Source of the DNA: Pollenia angustigena
Lineage: Eukaryota; Arthropoda; Insecta; Diptera; Polleniidae
Length of the DNA stretch: 64,000 bases
Reading direction: 5' to 3'
NCBI GenBank assembly: GCA_930367215.1
Contig: OV884056.1
Location: 47,740,308 to 47,804,307 of the forward strand
The position numbers and the translations under genes are program-made. The notes under the pieces are model-generated. The model did not search any database. It was not told the origin of the DNA and saw only the letters and a program-made list of their open reading frames with translations. Position 1 is the first letter of the stretch; each line of letters opens with the position of its first letter. Shown in pieces: positions 22,357-32,889 of the stretch.

Positions 22357-23030
22357 AACCAAGTAAGAAAGTATAGTCGTCACAGAATTTAGAGACAACC
22401 CTGCAAATAATACGACTAGTCCATACATGCATGTAAAATGTAGCCCATAAGGGACTAGGACTAGTCCAAAGGTAACCCCAATGTATGGAAAAACATGGTC
22501 TATTTAACATTACGATGTCCTCGGGCAGGACCATATAACCCATACACGCATGTAAACTGTAGCCCATAAGGGACTAGGACTAGTCCAAAGGTAACCCCAA
22601 TGTATGGAAAAAACATGGTCTATTTAACATTACGATGTCCTCGGGCAGGACCATATAACCCAGCTTTGCATTTAAAAGAAACAGTCTTAAAACTACTTCA
22701 TGTTATACTCCAGAGGATTAGCTTTGAAATCGTTTAAAAACGAAAACATGTCGTTAAAAAACGAAGACATGTCGCTTCACTACAAGCTCTTTTTAACAAT
22801 GACATGGTCCATGCTTGCATTACATTGGACCAGTCCAGCGAGTAGTCCATTTGATCAAAATGGATCATGTAGGACCTTTGGAAATCATGGACTAGACAAA
22901 ACAAATTTATGTTATCAGCTTAAGATTCATATAAGAGTTTTTGGTGCCTAGTATTATCAAGATATTTCTATCCATCCTTTCAGCTGGACGGATGGACAGA
23001 CATCAATTGTTTTTTTAAATAAATAAATCG
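22357..23030. repeat. Dispersed fly repeat (AAGTAAGAAAGT start, GGACGGATGGACAGACAT tail)
   Basis: The left boundary CAAGTAAGAAAGTATAGTCG and the tail near 22,982-23,003 fit the same general layout as the repeat at 15.3 kb. The middle contains a ~119-bp tandem duplication and several GGACTAG/CTAGTCC motifs that make local dyads. The open frames within it (22,337-22,567 minus; 22,700-22,951 plus) follow the repeat and show no protein motifs. Confidence 0.5.
22421..22660. repeat. ~119-bp tandem duplication
   Basis: Two nearly identical copies carry GTAGCCCATAAGGGACTAGG, GGTAACCCCAATGTATGG and TCCTCGGGCAGGACCATATA. The second starts about 119 bp after the first. Few differences separate them, so the duplication is recent compared with surrounding DNA. 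Confidence 0.9.
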
Positions 23031-23698
23031 CAAAAGTTGAAAGTGTTTCTGTTCAATAAAAAAATCGGTTTCGGGGTTCTGGTTTTTACTGTGGGTTCGG
23101 TCTTAAAAATCTACTAAAATTCAAATTCATATTATAACGCAACAGCACACCGAGAAGTCTGGTCAAATATCTGCCACTTGGAGTTTTACCTTACCAATAA
23201 GCATTATAGAGCCTATCTTAAGTGTTGAACCTACTGGGTTTCGTTTTACAAATATAAGTATGGTTGCAATTATGCTTTGCTTAGTCAAAGAAGAAGGTTA
23301 GGAGTGCATATTTATCTACTCGTACTTAATTTTTCATTGTGATAATGTCAAAATAATGTTTAGTTCAAAAATATAATCCAGATCGGTTCAAAAGTCAGGT
23401 TAGCTGCTTAAAAGCAATCGAGAAGATAGCTCACATAGGTTCTTCAGTGGTCCCTATGTGATACCTAGCGCCAATGCCCATCCTACATGGGAATTCTTTA
23501 ACAGTCGTCACTGCAAAATCCAACCAATTCGTCTTCTTAATAAAGAGAAGAAGCAACCTTAGTTTTATCTAAGATAGAGAATCGAAACAGGTAAACACCG
23601 GCTGTCCCAGGTCGCTCTCCCTTATGTTCTGAATTCCAGGACGCTGACACGGAAAATGAAACACAGTTTCTCCACTTTCTCCTGCTCATGACAACATA

Positions 23699-23955
23699 TG
23701 GAGGGCTCAGAGCTGAAGCAAACCAAGTCAAAAAAGAAAATTCAAAAATATATTGAGTTTGATTAAGTAAATTGCCATTAATTACTGGAGCCACTGACTT
23801 GGGTTTATTACCGTTACCTAAGGAACGAAACTTTTTTATTTACCCCATAACAGAACTGTATTAAGTTAAATTTTGCGGAGATTTTCGCACCAGATTTGAT
23901 ATACATATTCGTGATATATTTTATGACTTGGTTCGGTTCAGTTCTGAGCCCTCCA
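23699..23955. mobile_element. MITE with TGGAGGGCTCAG ends, TA duplication
   Basis: Inverted ends TGGAGGGCTCAGAGCTGAA and TTCAGTTCTGAGCCCTCCA enclose 257 bp and are flanked by TA (23,697-23,698 and 23,956-23,957). Removing it rejoins the LINE coding blocks on either side, so the insertion post-dates the LINE. The TA duplication suggests a Tc1/mariner-type mobiliser. Confidence 0.8.
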
Positions 23956-24011
23956 TATATAGTAGTCATTGATCTCCAGACCCATGTTCCTTGCATTAGT
24001 CCCCACCAGTA

Positions 24012-24323
24012 CACAGAAACAAATTGTTAACCAATTAAAGCATTTATCAAAATTTAAGTCAGCTTTAATTAAAGATGTAATCAAGTGAGTTAAACGTTTA
24101 ATCAAGTGAATTAAACGTTAAATAAAATGTATTAAAAGTTTAATAAATAATATTAATTTGTACCAGTAAAGAAATAAATAATATCAATTAAAAGTTTAAT
24201 TCATTTGAATAAACATTTAATGCACTTGATTAAACGTTTAATTCCCTTGATTAAATTATTAATAAAAATTGATGTTGTTTTTGATTAATGCTTTCTTTAG
24301 TTGGTGCAAAATGTTTTTCTGTG
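24012..24323. mobile_element. MITE of the CACAGAAAA/TA family
   Basis: It starts CACAGAAACAAATTG and ends inversely TTTTTCTGTG, flanked by TA (24,010-24,011 and 24,324-24,325). The interior is built from imperfect repeats of AAGTGAATTAAACGTTTAAT in both orientations. It splits the minus-strand LINE remnant. Confidence 0.8.
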
Positions 24324-24640
24324 TACCCAATTATCACTGAGACCATTGTTCTAATCTGGTCCCTATTCAGCCGTAATGGAGAGCTGGTTCTCCGTTCGTC
24401 GTAGACTGGGTGCAATGTCCTGGATACGGAGCAGATAGATTTGTGAGTCCACACTAACTGTACAAGTCCATAAGATTCGCGTTTGATGAGTTACTAACAG
24501 GGAACCATTGGAAGGCCAACGAATTCAGTACCACCCAGCCGACCAACTCGTTTGGCAAGCTCATCTCTGATCTGTTTACCTCGGCAGTTCGCATGCCCTG
24601 GTATCCACATTAGCGTTACTTTCGTAGCCTAAACAATAGC

Positions 24641-26214
24641 ATTGCTTTCGCAGCCGAAATTCTTCAGTTAAATCGCTCCATGGTTTCTAACGGTTTCTTT
24701 AAAATATTATATTTGGGAAATGGTGTAAACGCTTAAAAGTTATTGCTTGTTTAATGTAAAGACTTTTGAAATTGCTGTTGTTAATGCTGCTGCCGCTGCT
24801 GTCGCTTAAGTTAAAGGCTGTTAATGTTGTTGTTATTATTAAAAAACAAATTGTTGTAGTTGCTCTTGTTGGGGTCACCTCACCCAAAAAGGTCGTCAAA
24901 GTAACAATAACGAAACGAATCGTTTAACTCTTAAAGTAATCGAGTCAATGAGTTGGTTTCGTAAATGAAAATAAAAAAAATCTCAACTAAATCTAAAAAA
25001 AAAATAAAATTAAAAAACTTTTTTTGTTTGGGAAGTTAATGATGAAGTAATCTGGTACTCAAAATTGTCGTTATTGTTCGGTTATTTGGGTTATAAACTG
25101 CTTTAGCTACAGTTAAGGCTGAGAAGTCATCACATAAAATGGTCAATATAAAGCTCAGCGGTCTAGCCAGTGGATGATTAAATAAATGTATTAATGGATT
25201 GTTGAAAGCAGCATGCCAACCCAATTTAATTAAATCTTCAAAAAAATCGGTAAATTGTAAACGGTTTTTGTTACAACCGAAGCCACTGTGCTTCTGATTA
25301 ACTTTTTAGTACAAACTTTGTATGCAATTTTTTCAACCGTTTTCTGTTGCCATTTATCCAACATCACTATTTAAACAAAACGCTTATTAAGGTCAAAATA
25401 TTTGGCTTAAAACTGATTTGGTTTTTTGTCCCTCCATTTAAACGAATGTTCGTCCGGCCATACCATCATTTCTTATTTAATGAAATTTTCAATTTATTAA
25501 ATGACTTTTAAACGTTTTTAAAACTGTTTAGATATTTTTTCTTCGATATGCGCTGTGTACAGCCGCAGCAAGAAAAATCTACTCAAATGAAAAACGTTGT
25601 TAAATGAAGTTTAAATGCAATTCTTCTTTAAGATTTTACAAAAAAAAAAAAAAAAAAAAAAACAAATACAGGGATTTGGAAAGCCATGAAAAATAAAATT
25701 AAAGCCAAACTGCGAAATAAATTGACAAATTATTTCATTAATTATTTTTATTTTAAAGTCAACATTAGTTTCATAAATTAACTTATCATTTGAACAAAAT
25801 CTGAAAAATGCAAAAAAAAAAACAGAAATAAAGCAAATTGTGTTCATTATGTAATAGAAGGTATCAATACTCTCGTACCAAATTGTTATCGTTATTTTTT
25901 CTATTTCGTTTCATTTGTAACCATTCGTTCGTTAGTTCATCGTTTTTTGGAGTGTGTTAGTTGTTGTAATGTTTGAAAAAAAAAAAAAAACAAAATGTGG
26001 CAAAAAACACCTAAAATAACTTCAATGGCAAAATGTGAGAAGGTTTCCTGCAATCTTTTTTCAAAGCAAATAATTTTTAAAATTCTTTGAAATTATAGTA
26101 AACTTAACGAAAATTTCGCTATAAAGACGAAATTGGCCAAAATTTACTTTTTTAAGAAAATTTTCCCAAATTTGTTAGCGTTTTTATGATTATTAGCGAA
26201 AAATTTAGCGAAAA
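24641..26214. other. Non-coding spacer with poly-A runs
   Basis: No gene recognised. Contains GTTGTTGTTATTATT-like simple repeats near 24,770-24,860 and homopolymer A runs at about 25,639-25,662 and 25,977-25,990. The short frames on the minus strand (24,699-24,899; 25,036-25,224; 25,611-25,847) are low complexity. Confidence 0.45.
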
Positions 26215-26216
26215 TA

Positions 26217-26891
26217 GAGTCTAAGCACAATGTTTGCGGTGCGATTTCTCGTTGCGGGAGAGAAAAATAAACATAATGCAACGGAAGACGGCGACGGCAA
26301 TAGTTGTCGTTGTTTGTTTACATGTTTATTAATTTATTTGTGCATACATTTTTATCATGTTTTTTGTTTACAATAATGTTGTGAACATCGCCAATTATTC
26401 AAAAACTATGGCAACATCAGAAAGAGAACGAATATCAAAATTTGAGAGAGAAAGAAAGTCCGCAATGAAAATAAAATAGATTTTAATGATGAAACAGAAC
26501 TGAGTCTTCAACTTCAAGCAAAAATTTTAAAGCCCATAATGAAAACGTCGGCAGTTACTTAAAATTTTCTCTCATTTCTTTCATTTTCTTTTGTTCTTAC
26601 TTTTCTTTGTTTACAAAATGTATGAAATTGAATGAAAGTATGGTAGCATTGTTAAGAGAATAATTGTATTTATGTGAGAGCATTAGAAAAAACGTCCTCA
26701 AAATAAAATAGATTTTATTTCTCGACCGCATTCTCTGCCATAATTTTATGTCAAACTGTATGAAAAACATCGTTCAGCCCCAGTTCTGTTTCATCATTTA
26801 ATTTTATGCCGTTCCGCACTGCGATTTTTTACTTAAAAATCGCATGAAAAACCGCACCGCAATAAATTATCGTTAGATTGTGTTCAGACTC
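26217..26891. mobile_element. MITE with GAGTCTAAGCACAAT ends, containing another MITE
   Basis: The left end GAGTCTAAGCACAAT and the right end ATTGTGTTCAGACTC are inverted copies flanked by TA (26,215-26,216 and 26,892-26,893). Both arms also share GCGGTGCG and ATCGCA-like segments. A second MITE is inserted at 26,487-26,796. Immediately to the right begins a ~50-bp minisatellite. Confidence 0.65.
26487..26796. mobile_element. MITE copy 2 of the 17.3-kb family, TTTAA duplication
   Basis: Inverted ends TGATGAAACAGAACTG and CAGTTCTGTTTCATCA enclose 310 bp, flanked by TTTAA (26,482-26,486 and 26,797-26,801). It lies inside the MITE at 26,217-26,891, so it is younger. It preserves the empty site of the 68-bp insertion found in the 17.3-kb copy. 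Confidence 0.75.
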
Positions 26892-27090
26892 TAATAAAGC
26901 GACTTAATTCCGTCCTTTATATAGAGAATATATTGAGTACTAAGCCGACTTAAAAAGGTCTCTTATATAGAGGACAAAATAAATCGGTTAAAAAAAAGCT
27001 CAATTCTGTTCTTTATACAAACGACAAATAAAATCAGCGACTTAATTCTGTTCTCTATAAATAGAACAAATAGATTCACAAAAAAAAAAC

Positions 27091-27329
27091 CAGGGGGCAA
27101 ATTATGACAGTGGTGATCGAACTTTTCGATTCTTTTCGATTCGATAGCAATTTTATTTCAATCGATAATGAACGAATCGTAATTATTTTTTCAGTGTTCT
27201 GAAAAGTAATTGCTTAACAACGCTAAAAAAAATAATTGCGATCCGTTCTGTATGGACAGAAAAATAAGAAATAAATTTGCTTTATAATCGAAAAAGTATT
27301 CGATCACGACTGCCATAATTTGCCCCCAG
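27091..27329. mobile_element. MITE with GGGGGCAAATTATG ends
   Basis: The left end CAGGGGGCAAATTATGACAG and the right end CATAATTTGCCCCCAG are inverted. The interior has several TTCGATT/ATCGAT motifs. The C(A/T)GGGGG start is hAT-like but no clear 8-bp duplication is visible. Confidence 0.65.
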
Positions 27330-27443
27330 ATTCTGTCCTTTTGCCATTTAGAAGACATTTGAAATTATGTAACGAAATTTTGTGATTTTGAAAATAAAAT
27401 TAGTTTAACCTCTTTATAAGAAACAAAGACCCTTAAGCGACTA

Positions 27444-29248
27444 CACAGAAAAAAAAGAATCGGGATACATTAAGTTATACTTACTTTAGTACTAGTCGTA
27501 CTCAAACATTCAAGTACGAATTATACTAAAACTTACTTAAAACACTCCTAAATTAATTTACTTTCAAAAATCAATCCCCAAAATAATTAAACCAAGTAAA
27601 AAAAGATTAAACTTTTCATTGGTAGTGCCACTCTGAGAGTAAAATTACAAAGTGAGCGGTTTAGTTTTATTTAACTTATCAAAGTTTGTTGCAACGAGTT
27701 GCTTGTTGTGTGTAGAAACAACGAAAACAACAGAGCAAGACGAAAACGCATTATTTTCATGTTTAAAAAGTAAAATTGAGAACTCTTGCTTCTCATTTAG
27801 TTTATAGTTTCAGTTATATCGTCCCCTCAATATAACAATAGCGTGTAAGTTTTTTGGGGTTTTGAGAAAATCGTGTTTAAAGTTTTTGTCAAATCGCATG
27901 TCTATTAAAACCTCAATATCACGGTATATAAAAATTCTTCATATTGGATTTTTTGACGTTTCTTGTCTTTAAATTTACCAATTTTTTTTATTCTACGCAT
28001 CCTTTAAGACCATAGTTATGTCATTCAAAGTGCAAGTTCTCCATATAGGCTACTTTATTTTTTAAGGAATTCGTATGATGTATCTGATACACTGTTTTAT
28101 TTTGTATGTTATACGCTGTTGTATTCAATAATTTTACGATTTGTATTAAAATATTTGATCTCAAAAATATCATTTTGTAACATTATAAAACAGTGATTAA
28201 CTCATAGTTTTGTTAATTCAGTGGCAGATATTCATTACTTTCCAATTTGGGTTATTATAAAAAAAAAAAAAAATTATGACAAATTAAGGTATACATTGCG
28301 TTAATCAAAAATAACTAGAAGTTCATTCGTCTTCTTTCTCATCCTCTGCTACATCTGGCTCATCTAAACAATTTCGCTTCTTTCCACCTTGTAAGTTAAA
28401 AGAAAAATTACTGCGAGCCACGAGGAATTAAATTTTTCTTGCACAAATTTTGGAGATCATGCAGCTTTCGATGGTCGGAATGAAACTATTTCTCAAACAA
28501 TAGTGTATATAATTATAAGCTATTTTACGAGTTAAAGTTTTCTACAGGCTAAAATGGAGTATAATGCGTATACACTATTATTATTTTAACAACTTTGGAG
28601 TGGCAACTTCAAGTAAAATAGCGCATATGAGCTTACACACTTCTTGGAGAAAAATTTTGAACAAGAAATTATACATTATTTTTTCCAACGACATTTTGAC
28701 CCACTTTTTGGAAGTAGAATTTGACGAAATTTTGACCAGACATAAAATCATTGATGGAGATTCTAAATATGCAATACAAAATAATAGCGTATGAGCACAT
28801 ACGCTATTGTTATATGAAGCGGACGATATGTACATTAAGTTTTTAAAGTAAAAACCATATCGGGAATGATGCTGGTGTTTTATAATTTAAGTTCTGAGAG
28901 ATGTAAAACGGGTAAGTAAATAAATCATAATAAAATTCCCCTTCTAATTTCAATATCGGTTTATTTCAAGTACGAGTTCGGGATTGAATTAACTTTATAA
29001 TCATATATCTTAAATCAAGCGCATTTTCAGATTGGTTCAATCTAAGTTTTAGTTAAATCAATCTCATTTTCGGATTATTTCAACTACGAAATCGGGATTG
29101 AATATGGATAAGCTAAGTATTTCACAATTGAAAAGCCGTTCCTGAATCAATCTTTCTGTACTTGATTCAAGAAAATCTATACTCAACGTATTATTAATAC
29201 AGCTTCGGTTTGATTTGAGTACGGATGGATGGATTTTTCTTTTGACTG
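27444..29248. mobile_element. Larger element of the CACAGAAAA/TA family, with nested element
   Basis: The left end is CACAGAAAAAAAAGAATCGG and the right end TTTTTCTTTTGACTG, with TA at 27,442-27,443 and 29,249-29,250. The subterminal regions repeat motifs such as CAAGTACGA and ATCGGGATTGAAT. A separate TIR element occupies about 27,816-28,829. The two overlapping frames at 28,564-28,835 on opposite strands are within that nested element and have no motifs. Confidence 0.55.
27816..28829. mobile_element. TIR element with ATATAACAATAGCGT ends
   Basis: The left arm ATATCGTCCCCTCAATATAA continues into CAATAGCGT; the right arm is the inverted copy ending GAAGCGGACGATAT. Next to the right arm a short palindrome (AATAGCGTATG, 4-base loop, CATACGCTATT; 28,784-28,809) repeats the arm motif. 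Non-coding; the target duplication is uncertain (possibly TA). Confidence 0.55.
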
Positions 29249-29720
29249 TAGAATATATCTTCTATAAAGAGGATAAATAAATAAAGATTCTGTTCTCTGT
29301 AAGGAGGACAAATTAGAGTCGCAAAAGTTACTACAATCTGTTCTATATATAGAGAACAAATAGAACCGCTAAAGAAACTAGATGTTGCCCTTTGTATAAG
29401 GTATATACAGATTCAGTTTAGCGATTAGATTCTGTCTTCTAAATAAAAAAACTGAGTCTCTAAGGCAACAAATTTCTGCCGTTCATTTAGAGGACAAAGA
29501 GATTCGCTAAAACTACTAGATTCTGTCGTCTTTATAGAATTAAGTGTCTTAATTCTTTCGTCTGTATAATGAATAAATAGAGAAGCATACGTGTCTAAAG
29601 TAATCTAACGATTAAATAGACTGCATTATGTCCTCTCTAAAAAGGATAAATTAAGTCGCAAAACCATGTAGTAGGGCATAAATGGAGTCGCCAAAACAGC
29701 TAGATTTTTTCCCTTATACA

Positions 29721-30043
29721 CTGATAGAAAAGTCGTCAAAGCGCTGATATGCTTTGACAACAGTACTATGGCAAGTGTCTTGAGTTTCCATGTATGTCCA
29801 TGACAGTTTTCATCATTGTGATGTCAGCCTTAACATCACTTGGTCAAATTGTAATCAGGTGTAATCAGGAGAAATTATATTATCAATGGGATGATACATC
29901 GGCATCAAAGGAATATCGAGTCAGAGTCAGTTTAATAAGAAATATCAATGCGATGACCCAGTGACATCGGAGAAAGGACTCATTGGGCTCACACTGACAC
30001 ACTGCTATTAAATTGAGTCATTTGGATTGACTTAAGTCAAAGT
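29721..30043. other. Spacer, unidentified
   Basis: No gene. Starts near TACACTGATAGAAAAGTCG, which faintly resembles the CAC..AGAAAA termini seen elsewhere. TGACATCGG and GTCATCGC-type words recur, so a decayed repeat is possible. Confidence 0.3.
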
Positions 30044-30052
30044 GAGAAAATA

Positions 30053-30908
30053 GGCGGCATGAAATAGCCCCCCAAAATATAACCCCCCAAAAAAATAATG
30101 AAATAACCCCCCAAAGCGTGGGGCCTTATTTCATATGCAATAAAGCCCCATTTTTGAAAATGAAATTAGACCCCAACGAAATGAAATAACGCCCCAAACA
30201 TAAATGAAATAATTCCCTAATTTTTGGGGCTTATTTCATATGAAATAAAACCCCAATTTCTGAAATGAAATAAAGGCCCAATTTTTGTAATGCAATTAAT
30301 TATACAGTTTTGCTTTAAAGAATCACGCGATACCATGATATATGTATGATATTCCAAACACAAGCTTCGCCAACTAAGGCTTTGCTGCATAGCCGGCCTT
30401 CGGCCGTGCGCAATGACTTTTTCCTCTATGGTATAACAAACACCGGCTTCGCTAACTAAAGCTTCTCTGTATAGCGCCAGGACTTTCTCCTATATTGTAT
30501 AAAAAACCCGACGCGACCCGGCTACGCAGAGAAGCTTTAGTAAGCGAAGCCGGTATTTGGTATACACTATAGAAGAAAACCATTGCGCACGGCCGAAGGC
30601 CGGCTATACAGGGCAGCTTTATTTATCGAAGCCGGTGTTCTGTATACCAAAGTGGAAAATTCCTTGCGCCCAAAACCCTTTTCATTGTAAGTTTGAAAAT
30701 GAAATAGTCCCCCAAAAAATTTATTGGGGCTTTATTTCATAACGATTTTTTGGGGGATAATTTCATACGAAATAATATCCCAATTAAAAAAATGAAATAA
30801 CACCCCAAACAAAATGAAATAACCCCCCAAAAATCGTTTTTGTTGTTCTCTGTATAAAATTTTGGGGGGTTATTTCATTATTTTTTTGGGGGGTTATTTC
30901 ATGCCGCC
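30053..30908. mobile_element. Element with 9-bp target duplication and ATGAAATAACCCCCC motif array, copy B
   Basis: Inverted ends GGCGGCATGAAATAGCCCCC and GGGGGGTTATTTCATGCCGCC-like are flanked by an exact 9-bp duplication, GAGAAAATA (30,044-30,052 and 30,909-30,917). About twenty ATGAAATAA(N)CCCC motifs in either orientation fill both arms. The core (about 30,340-30,660) holds inverted copies of ACACCGGCTTCGCTAACTAA and of GCCGGCCTTCGGCCGTGCGC. It is clearly related to copy A at 19,686-20,781. No protein is encoded; the small frame at 30,557-30,742 follows the repeat. Confidence 0.85.
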
Positions 30909-30917
30909 GAGAAAATA

Positions 30918-32111
30918 CTATTATAAACTTACCCGTTACACATGCTTGTTGCACTTTTGTTCTATTCCACCCTTTGTTAAACCAAGAACTCTTAATTATA
31001 AGACACTAGCAGCATCTGATATGATTTTCTACTTTGAAAATTGTATATAATTAACCAAATAATTTAAGCAAATAGAATATGAGAATTTTTGGTTTTTACT
31101 TTACTTTTTGAACATGGCATTGGATTTATTTCACTTTAGTCATAGCAAAGATGACGCATAAAATATAACAAAATTTTATGATGACGTTCGTCATTGGATT
31201 GATGTAACTTTTTGCCTCATTGATCATCAATATGAAGATGCATTATTTAAAATAAATATAATTTCGTAACCATTAACTTCTTAAGATTTATAGAATCTAG
31301 AACCATTTTGGTCATGTATATAATATTTTTATATTAATTTTTTTGTTCAAAATTTATCGCAAATAAGGCTTTCATTCCCTCTCAAACTCAATAAATCCAT
31401 ATTGATCGAAACAATTCACCAGCAACAACAAAAGTTGCAACAACCTAAAAAAACCAACCTAGTTATCTACAAACTAAAATCCAAAACTCTTACAACACTC
31501 TCAAGGAGTAAAAATAGCAAAAAAAAAAAAAAAATAATGCTCAAAATGATCTGCAATAAAAAAAATCTCAACAGAGAAATAAATGAAAAACGAACATGAC
31601 ACAAGATCAGCAACTGATAACAAGCGATTTTTTTGTAGTTGTTCCATCGTCATCATTACCATCATCATCATCGCCAGTTTAGTAGACAATGCTGTTAAAG
31701 CCTTCTTCTTCTTCATCCTCATCATCATCTCCTCAAAAATTCATCTTAGAAATAAGCAAAGGATTTCTAAACAAACTCGACTCTAACATTTTATAAAAAT
31801 AAATATTTTTTTGTACGAAAAAAAAACCTAAGAAATAAACTTCGAGTACTTCTTGTACTCCTTGGCAGTGGTCTAGAGTTAAGTGATGGTTAGTTGGTTT
31901 GTTACTTTTTTATTTTTTTTTTATCCAAAGATGGACAAAAAGCGACAAGATATTGTGTTTAAGTGTTTGTTGTTTTTGTAATTGTTGTAATACACCTTCA
32001 ACCTTTGCTGCAACATTTCTAATAACTAAAACATTTAAGATGAAGAAAAAAAAAAATTACAATGATCACTTGAGGAACAAGGGAAAAAATCTTCGTCTTT
32101 ACATCAGTTAA

Positions 32112-32143
<32 letters not shown>

Positions 32144-32816
32144 TTTAAGACGAAATAAAAAAAAAAAAAACATTTTAAACATGCAACCCATTTAATCAAA
32201 GTGGGAAAAAAGAATCTCTAAAACTCCAGCACTTGTTGAAAGACTTTGAGGATCTATTTAAGTAACAAACACAATGTAACACGTCATTGTGCTCTGGCTG
32301 AAGTAGAGTAATTTTAAAATTCTGCCAACTTGTTAAATGTGGGGTAGAAAAAAAAAATTTATATACAAAGTTATATTTTTTATTCTAAAAAAAAATCTTG
32401 GTAGGAAATAATGATGACAGTAAAAAAAAATATTGAAATTTTTGTACACAGAAATGTTTGCGTAATTTTAGGTTTTAGTGTTTTTTATTTAAACGATTTT
32501 TTGTAAAATTTTTAGAAGAGCTAAATGGAATAATGGTCCAATTTGTTCTTTTTTTAAGACAAGGCTCCCTTTATGTACTTTGTATAAGAAGAAGGTGAAA
32601 ACTACGTACTAAATAGTTTGATATACAATTAAAATTAATTAAAAATTAATTAGATTAATTAAGATCTCACCAACATAGAAGCAAACATTTTCTGATCTTA
32701 AATTCCTTTGTTTAAGGCGGTGCAATAAGTTAAGTTTGTCACATTTAAAACACATTTTATTAATAAGAAACTATCGTAAGAATAAAAATACAGACTATTT
32801 TATTGTTAAGGGTGGG
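30918..32816. other. Non-coding DNA with simple repeats
   Basis: No gene supported. Contains poly-A runs (31,519-31,535; 32,112-32,143; 32,158-32,170) and ATC/TCATCATC-type simple sequence at about 31,645-31,735, which explains the overlapping low-complexity frames on both strands around 31,400-32,110. A lone TACACAGAAATG near 32,445 resembles the CACAG family terminus. Confidence 0.45.
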
Positions 32817-32889
32817 TACATTTTAAGGGCCGACGTTGAATGTGAACCAAAACTCTACGTCAAGTTTTTTTCTCAATTTCATTTGACAT

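Larger units (their letters stand above)
23400..24640 (-). pseudogene. LINE 3' part with RNase H, interrupted by two MITEs
   Basis: On the minus strand from about 24,640 the sequence encodes VTLMWIPGH and DELAKRVGRLGG (C-terminal RNase H region), then SVSRTLHPVYDERRTSS and RDQIRTMVSVIIG. After a MITE the protein resumes with LVGTNARNMGLEINDYY; after a second MITE it resumes with GESGETVFHFPCQRPG and LLLLFIKKTNWLD. The minus strand then enters a 3' untranslated region with GGTATCACATAGGG. This order (RNase H, then a zinc-finger-like C-terminal block ending in F-I-x-x-T-x-W) fits I- or R1-type LINEs. Stops are present and the upstream reverse transcriptase is missing. Frames at 23,537-23,794 and 23,814-24,014 are fragments or shadows of it. 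Confidence 0.7.
26893..29720. repeat. Degenerate ~50-bp minisatellite, interrupted by two insertions
   Basis: Repeated units resemble GCGACTTAATTCTGTTCTCT followed by ATATAGAGGACAAATAGA and a TCGCTAAA-type end. They are visible at 26,893-27,080, at 27,330-27,440 in weaker form, and at 29,250-29,720. Each unit has a small CTCTATATAGAG dyad. The array is broken by the MITE at 27,091-27,329 and the larger element at 27,444-29,248. Removing the latter restores a unit in phase. Confidence 0.7.

Noticed and set aside
24888..26000. Possible host exon near GGGGTCACCTCACCC
   Set aside because: Only short frames of simple-sequence origin; no splice-bounded coding segment could be defined.
28564..28835. 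Overlapping 76- and 84-codon frames on opposite strands
   Set aside because: They lie within a TIR element, have no recognisable domain, and one contains a palindrome next to the element end.
26893..29720. CRISPR-like regular repeats
   Set aside because: Degenerate tandem units without unique spacers, in a eukaryotic repeat context; this is a minisatellite. The same applies to 41,511-42,126.
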